Positions 60,392 to 64,000 of a DNA stretch of 64,000 nt are shown in pieces. The DNA lies in NCBI GenBank assembly GCA_020636645.1, contig JACJXO010000003.1, positions 248,001 through 312,000 on the forward strand. The letters run 5' to 3'. This DNA is from Chitinophagales bacterium (GTDB lineage Bacteria > Bacteroidota > Bacteroidia > Chitinophagales > BACL12). The translations under genes and the position numbers were made by a program. The notes under the pieces were generated by a model. That model did not search any database and had not been told where the DNA came from. It worked only from the letters and a program-made list of their open reading frames with translations. How positions within the stretch are numbered: position 1 is the stretch's first letter; each line of letters opens with the position of its first letter.

Positions 60392-61066
60392 ATGAAAAAA
60401 TCAACCCTCGTACTTGCCTTCATGGCAATGGCCGCGTTCGGTTCTGTCCAGGCACAGGATATGTCTCGCGGTGATGCTGACAAACAGCAGCAGAAGAAAG
60501 AGAATATGTCGCAGGAAGACCGCGACCGTATGCGTGAAGAACGTCAGGACAAAAAAGACAAGGTCAACAGCAATATGTCTGATGACGCACAAGGCCGTGC
60601 CAAAGACATGACCGACAAAATGGATGAGATCCTGGATCTGACAGACGCACAATACCGCCAGGCTATGGAAGTGAACCTGCGTTATTACAACCAGCTGGAT
60701 CAGATGCGTGCTCGTTACGCCGGACAGGAAGATGCCAATAAAGAGCAGATGAAAGCAAAGAAAGATGAACTTTCCCGCGAACGTCTGAACTCATACAAAT
60801 CATTCCTGACCTCAGAGCAGTGGTCAAAATTTGAAGAGCGCCGTGGCGATGCCAAAGAAGAGCACGAGTCAAAGATGACCAAGGAAGAAAAGAAAGAGCG
60901 CATGGAAAACATGACTCCTGAAGAAAAAGAGCGCATGAAAGAGCGCAAGGAGCAGAAGAGCAGCACCGGTACCAGCACTCCCCGCAACAAAGGAGATATG
61001 GACAAGGAAAAGATGCAGGAGAAGCGTGGCAGCAGCAGCAGCAAAAGCAGCGGCAGCGATAACTGA
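60392..61066 (+). CDS. Highly charged exported LTxxQ-like protein, 224 aa
   Basis: An exported protein with a signal peptide (MKKSTLVLAFMAMAAFGSVQAQ). A Lys/Glu/Asp-rich segment leads into a helical core (LDLTDAQYRQAMEVNLRYYNQLDQM, then RLNSYKSFLTSEQWSKFEERR) that parallels the preceding gene and again fits an LTxxQ/Spy-like domain. The last 70 residues are low-complexity (KEEKKERMENMTPEEKERMKERK, then Ser-rich) and likely disordered. The protein is very polar and could bind nucleic acid or envelope polymers. The function is unknown. It ends before a strong bidirectional terminator. The gap 60286-60391 shows no second promoter I can name. Confidence 0.72.
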   Translation: MKKSTLVLAFMAMAAFGSVQAQDMSRGDADKQQQKKENMSQEDRDRMREERQDKKDKVNSNMSDDAQGRAKDMTDKMDEILDLTDAQYRQAMEVNLRYYNQLDQMRARYAGQEDANKEQMKAKKDELSRERLNSYKSFLTSEQWSKFEERRGDAKEEHESKMTKEEKKERMENMTPEEKERMKERKEQKSSTGTSTPRNKGDMDKEKMQEKRGSSSSKSSGSDN

Positions 61067-61084
61067 TCATTACATCAAGACACT

Positions 61085-61114
61085 AAAAAGCCCGGTTCTC
61101 CGGGCTTTTTTTTT
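61085..61114. terminator. Bidirectional intrinsic terminator
   Basis: GCCCGG (61090-61095) pairs with CCGGGC (61100-61105) around TTCT, flanked by A5 and T9. It separates the LTxxQ-like gene (+) from the convergent HU/SPOR gene (-), whose stop codon it touches. Confidence 0.88.
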
Positions 61115-62078
61115 ATTCCTTTTTTAACCAGGCACCTTTGATGCCCGTCGTTTCTGCAAAACTCTGCCGGTAAGCATACCGGTCTGTGCCCTGTGGTACA
61201 GGCACCACTACCATATGCAGATCGCCGGATACCTGAACAGCAGCTTCGAAGCCGCTGTTTCGCAATCTTTCCTGCTGGTTTTCAGCATTTGCCTGTTCCT
61301 TAAATGCACCGCAAACCAACCAGAAACCGCTACCCGTAACAACCTGTTCAACAGGCTCAGCAATGACCAGAACTGCCGTTGCCGGTTCGTTCGTTTCTCT
61401 CGTGGAGGATACAGAACTGATAGCAGGCATTTGCTCAGCTGCATATAACAAGGCTATTTGCTCATTCTGCTGTGCCCGGATACTGTCAAACAAATTAGCC
61501 AACTGGTGTGAACCGCTTCCTCCGCTGTTCTGCATAGGCAGAAATAACAAAGCCAGCACCACACAGGCCGCTGCAAGCCATCCTAAAACCGATGAGATGC
61601 GACGTTCTTTTCGGGCAGTTACGGGTATTTCCGGTGGTGCTGTGACCACAGCCTTCTTCCTGATGGGGGAAGCCTGAAAAGCGGGTAACCCAAAAGCACT
61701 TGGCTCATACGATGCGGTAGGATCTGCGGTAAAGCGCAAACTTCCTTCCGGGTCTCTGACCAGCCTGCCAATACCCGGAAACTGAATCGTCTCTCCTGCC
61801 TGCAGCAATTCCAGCTGTGACCTGGTGTATGCTGTTACCATACGCTCTGCTTCCATTGAATGGATCTGCTGACGCATAGCAACCCTGGCAACGAGTAAGC
61901 CATCGTTCTCACGCAAACGCTCATTAAATACGAACGTAGTTCCGGGCGGCGTAAAATGGAATGAGGTAGGATGCATCCTGGCCGGCCTGTAGCGCTTCAT
62001 AAAACCGCCCAGACCGGGAATGACCACGTAGTCATGATCCTGACAAAGCTCCTGAATATAGACCGGTATCAACTGCAT
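61113..62078 (-). CDS. HU-CCDC81 and SPOR domain membrane protein
   Basis: A 321-residue protein of the Bacteroidota HU-CCDC81/SPOR type. Two HU-like modules come first (residues 1-60 with DHDYVVIPGLGGFMKRY, and about 60-115 with ELLQAGETIQFPGIGRLVRDP), then a basic linker and one membrane helix (VLGWLAAACVVLALLFL). A SPOR domain follows at the end (FWLVCGAFKEQANAENQQERLRNSGFEAAV). SPOR domains bind denuded septal glycan, so the C-terminus should be periplasmic and the HU-like part cytoplasmic. The start is ATG 62078, because an exact -7 box (62091-62098) would overlap the longer TTG start. It is preceded by the barrel and TPR genes. Confidence 0.87.
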   Translation of the reverse strand: MQLIPVYIQELCQDHDYVVIPGLGGFMKRYRPARMHPTSFHFTPPGTTFVFNERLRENDGLLVARVAMRQQIHSMEAERMVTAYTRSQLELLQAGETIQFPGIGRLVRDPEGSLRFTADPTASYEPSAFGLPAFQASPIRKKAVVTAPPEIPVTARKERRISSVLGWLAAACVVLALLFLPMQNSGGSGSHQLANLFDSIRAQQNEQIALLYAAEQMPAISSVSSTRETNEPATAVLVIAEPVEQVVTGSGFWLVCGAFKEQANAENQQERLRNSGFEAAVQVSGDLHMVVVPVPQGTDRYAYRQSFAETTGIKGAWLKKE

Positions 62079-62090
62079 CAGACGAACGTC

Positions 62091-62098
62091 CAAATGTA
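62091..62098 (-). promoter_or_regulatory. -7 box TACATTTG of the HU/SPOR gene
   Basis: An exact TAnnTTTG on the minus strand, 12 nt before the ATG at 62078, in the 42-bp gap after the barrel gene. It separates HU/SPOR transcription from the genes upstream. Confidence 0.58.
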
Positions 62099-62120
62099 GT
62101 GAATTCCGAAAAATCCTGTA

Positions 62121-63731
62121 TCAGAAAGAGAACGAAAGACCACCCAGCATGTTGAAACCATAGCTTGGGTAGTTCAGATATCGTTCGTATTTGATTCCTG
62201 CAATGTTATTGACCTCCAGGAAAATGTTGAAAAGATTGTTGTATCTGTACACGGCCGACAGGTTCACATCGATCGTTCCTTTCAATTCACTGGTGGTTCC
62301 GTCAGCCAGCAGCGCAGGCATCTTGCCCAGTCCATACAATTCTGCTGCAGCGGTCAGCTTGCTGTTGAAGTGATAGTCTGTACCCAGCCTCCAGGTGAGG
62401 TTGGGGGTATGCCAGGCTTCTGCAACATTACTGAGCTCACTGAAGGTGAATGCATTCAGAGCCGCACTGAAACCAATTCTGTCAGGTACGAAATAACCCA
62501 GTTCCACTGCCACACCTGCCATAGTTCCATCGCCGTATAAGGGGATGAAGCGAAGACTATCCGCCGACTGGTTAACGAAAAAGACCATGTCTTCAAACGG
62601 AGTATAATACCCTTTGGCTGAGAATGACAGATTTCCGCTGGTAGAGGCCCTGATACCTCCATATAACTCATATCTGGAAGTAGGTCTGATCTCAATACTG
62701 TCGGCAAGGAATGGGTTCTCTTCGGTCAGCGTATAGTAGTTATTGCGTTGCAGCTGCCCGTCTATACCGGCAATGAATACCAGCTTATCTCCTACCAGAT
62801 CCTTACTGAAATCTACGTCTGGTACAGCATAGTATTTACTGTCAGAGCTCACCGTGTTGCCAAGAGAAGCGTGCACACTCCAGCCTTCTTCCTCAATATT
62901 ATACCTGAGAGCAAGCGTGGTGAATGAATTATAATAAGGTTGTAACCCGTTGTAATCAAAATAGTCGATGTTTAAACCGGCCCCTGTGGTATGGTGTTTC
63001 TTCAGTTCTTTATCGGCTGTCAGATCCAGCCAAGGATTCAGCTGCCTGTATCCTGCCAGGTCCTGAACCCCTTTTACTCCACCTGAAATATTAAAATCTA
63101 CATCCAGGTCATTCTCTTTCAGGTTGGCCAGCCCCAGATCAAAACCGAACCTGTTATACCGCTGCCTGACACTGTCTTTCGGGAAGCTTATGCTGTCTTC
63201 GTTGTATCCGTAATAGTGAACAATATCATTCCTGTAGAACAGGTTTACAGGAATGACATATTCTTTTTTGATATAGAACTTACTTCTTCCATCTACATCA
63301 AGATCGCTGTAGCGCTGATTCTCTCTGGAACCGTTGCTGCTGGTATATCTAGCAGCCAGACCGTACTGGAACTTATCAGACCTGTTGGAGTTGATATACA
63401 CCTCTCCCAGTGGTGTGAACTGGGTTCCGAAACCGGCTTTCAGATAGTTGAGTGACAGTTCATCCTGCGGAGTTTTACTCAATGCTACCGGCTTGATCTT
63501 GATGGGAGAATAGGGAGCCTGATAAAAAACCACCGGCATACTATAGGTCAGTTCACCAACAGAGTCAGATGCAGGCAGCACTTCTCCGTTGATGGTCACC
63601 TTGACGGCATCAGCCAGAATGGGATTGTAGTCTCTGATCACATCTACCTCTTCTGTTTCCAGTGTACCTTGTGCATGCAGCATCAAAGGCGCCAGGAATA
63701 CAGATAATACGATGAGCAACTTGCTGTTCAT
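62121..63731 (-). CDS. Outer-membrane beta-barrel protein (TonB-receptor-like)
   Basis: A 536-residue outer-membrane protein with a signal peptide (MNSKLLIVLSVFLAPLMLHAQ) and about 24 amphipathic strands, e.g. YLKAGFGTQFTPLGEVYIN, FGFDLGLANLKENDLDVDFNI and FNIFLEVNNIAGIKYERYLNYPSYGFNMLGGLSFSF at the end, which matches the closing strand of TonB-dependent receptors. It lacks a recognisable plug domain and TonB box, so it is a receptor-like barrel without proven transport. It lies 11 nt after the TPR gene and probably shares its transcript. The substrate is unknown. Confidence 0.82.
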   Translation of the reverse strand: MNSKLLIVLSVFLAPLMLHAQGTLETEEVDVIRDYNPILADAVKVTINGEVLPASDSVGELTYSMPVVFYQAPYSPIKIKPVALSKTPQDELSLNYLKAGFGTQFTPLGEVYINSNRSDKFQYGLAARYTSSNGSRENQRYSDLDVDGRSKFYIKKEYVIPVNLFYRNDIVHYYGYNEDSISFPKDSVRQRYNRFGFDLGLANLKENDLDVDFNISGGVKGVQDLAGYRQLNPWLDLTADKELKKHHTTGAGLNIDYFDYNGLQPYYNSFTTLALRYNIEEEGWSVHASLGNTVSSDSKYYAVPDVDFSKDLVGDKLVFIAGIDGQLQRNNYYTLTEENPFLADSIEIRPTSRYELYGGIRASTSGNLSFSAKGYYTPFEDMVFFVNQSADSLRFIPLYGDGTMAGVAVELGYFVPDRIGFSAALNAFTFSELSNVAEAWHTPNLTWRLGTDYHFNSKLTAAAELYGLGKMPALLADGTTSELKGTIDVNLSAVYRYNNLFNIFLEVNNIAGIKYERYLNYPSYGFNMLGGLSFSF

Positions 63732-63742
63732 GGATGCTGTTT

Positions 63743-64000
63743 TCAGTTGTCTTTGTTGAATTGTAGTTCGTCCGGATCACTGTCATCATTACTGTTGTCT
63801 TGTATGACGCGTCCGTTGCGTTCCATCTCCTCTACCTGTTCCAGTTTGAACTGTGCCAGTTCCACCAGTTCCGGATCGCCTTCATAATTATCAATGATAC
63901 TGCGCAACGATGCTTTGGCCTGGGCATAGTCGCCTTTGGCGGCTGCTATATCCGCCAGCAGGATATAAGAACGGATCACCCATTCTTCATAAGCAGGCAG
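63743..64000 (-). CDS. Tetratricopeptide-repeat protein, C-terminal part only
   Basis: The last 85 residues of a protein that continues beyond the right edge of the window. One complete TPR is visible (YILLADIAAAKGDYAQAKASLRSIIDNYEGDPELVELAQFKLEQVEEME), followed by an acidic, probably disordered tail (NSNDDSDPDELQFNKDN). In Bacteroidota a long TPR protein often precedes this type of barrel gene, which suggests a joint envelope role. The N-terminus, any signal peptide and total length cannot be seen. Confidence 0.75.
   Translation of the reverse strand: MPAYEEWVIRSYILLADIAAAKGDYAQAKASLRSIIDNYEGDPELVELAQFKLEQVEEMERNGRVIQDNSNDDSDPDELQFNKDN

Overview
The window is a stretch of chromosome from a member of the Bacteroidota. 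The evidence is consistent across it: five secreted proteins end in type IX secretion (T9SS) sorting domains, and the T9SS protein PorT lies next to ubiE. TamL, a DUF3276/PUR-alpha protein, an HU-CCDC81/SPOR protein and DUF3822 are also present. At least sixteen genes are preceded by the Bacteroidota -7 promoter element TAnnTTTG. The organism looks like an environmental, probably aerobic heterotroph with menaquinone and a multihaem cytochrome. I cannot place it below phylum with confidence. I see no rRNA, CRISPR array, insertion sequence, integrase or prophage.

Layout. 1-4.7 kb: leucine dehydrogenase (cut by the window edge), ABC exporter, PUR-alpha-like protein, phosphopantetheinyl transferase, two small unknowns and a hotdog thioesterase. 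4.7-9.0 kb: two tandem FG-GAP/VCBS secreted proteins. 9.0-12.2 kb: TamL divergent from a TrmH-type RNA methyltransferase. 12.24-12.51 kb: heptamer repeats and hairpins. 12.5-20.8 kb: a periplasmic unknown, thiolase, mutS, a large T9SS cargo protein and a DUF481 protein. 21.0-21.8 kb: a small membrane protein, tRNA-Ser(UGA), a terminator and a second heptamer array. 21.8-29.2 kb: a minus-strand run transcribed as ddl, PASTA protein, T9SS cargo, rhodanese, DCC oxidoreductase, heptahaem cytochrome-TPR and YihY. 29.4-33.4 kb: desaturase, GNAT, 2[4Fe-4S] ferredoxin divergent from a LuxC-type acyl-CoA reductase, and MsrA. 33.5-38.0 kb: a cyanophycin locus (isoaspartyl peptidase, cyanophycinase, cyanophycin synthetase). 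38-47 kb: DUF1801 protein, sialidase-like T9SS protein, MATE transporter, then rsmD-coaD, a NUDIX protein, pyrE, a WD40 protein and dcd. 47-52.9 kb: porT-ubiE, engB, a YkuK-like protein, rpmE2, a GlmU-like protein, tpiA and prmA. 52.9-61.1 kb: a 1492-residue exported protein of unknown function, an M48 lipoprotein, a spermidine-synthase-like protein, an Sua5-type enzyme and two LTxxQ-like periplasmic proteins. 61.1-64 kb: HU/SPOR protein, an outer-membrane barrel and a TPR protein (cut by the window edge).

The most coherent system is the cyanophycin module. CphA would build the multi-L-arginyl-poly-L-aspartate reserve polymer, the cytoplasmic cyanophycinase would cut it to beta-Asp-Arg dipeptides, and the neighbouring Ntn-hydrolase would split the dipeptides. 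All three genes lie within 4.6 kb. The CphA N-domain carries an HxxEH motif, which suggests it can make its own primers.

The least explained items are the 1492-residue exported protein, the heptamer arrays, and the way many -7 boxes sit only 4-5 nt from the start codon. That spacing implies widespread leaderless or near-leaderless transcription.
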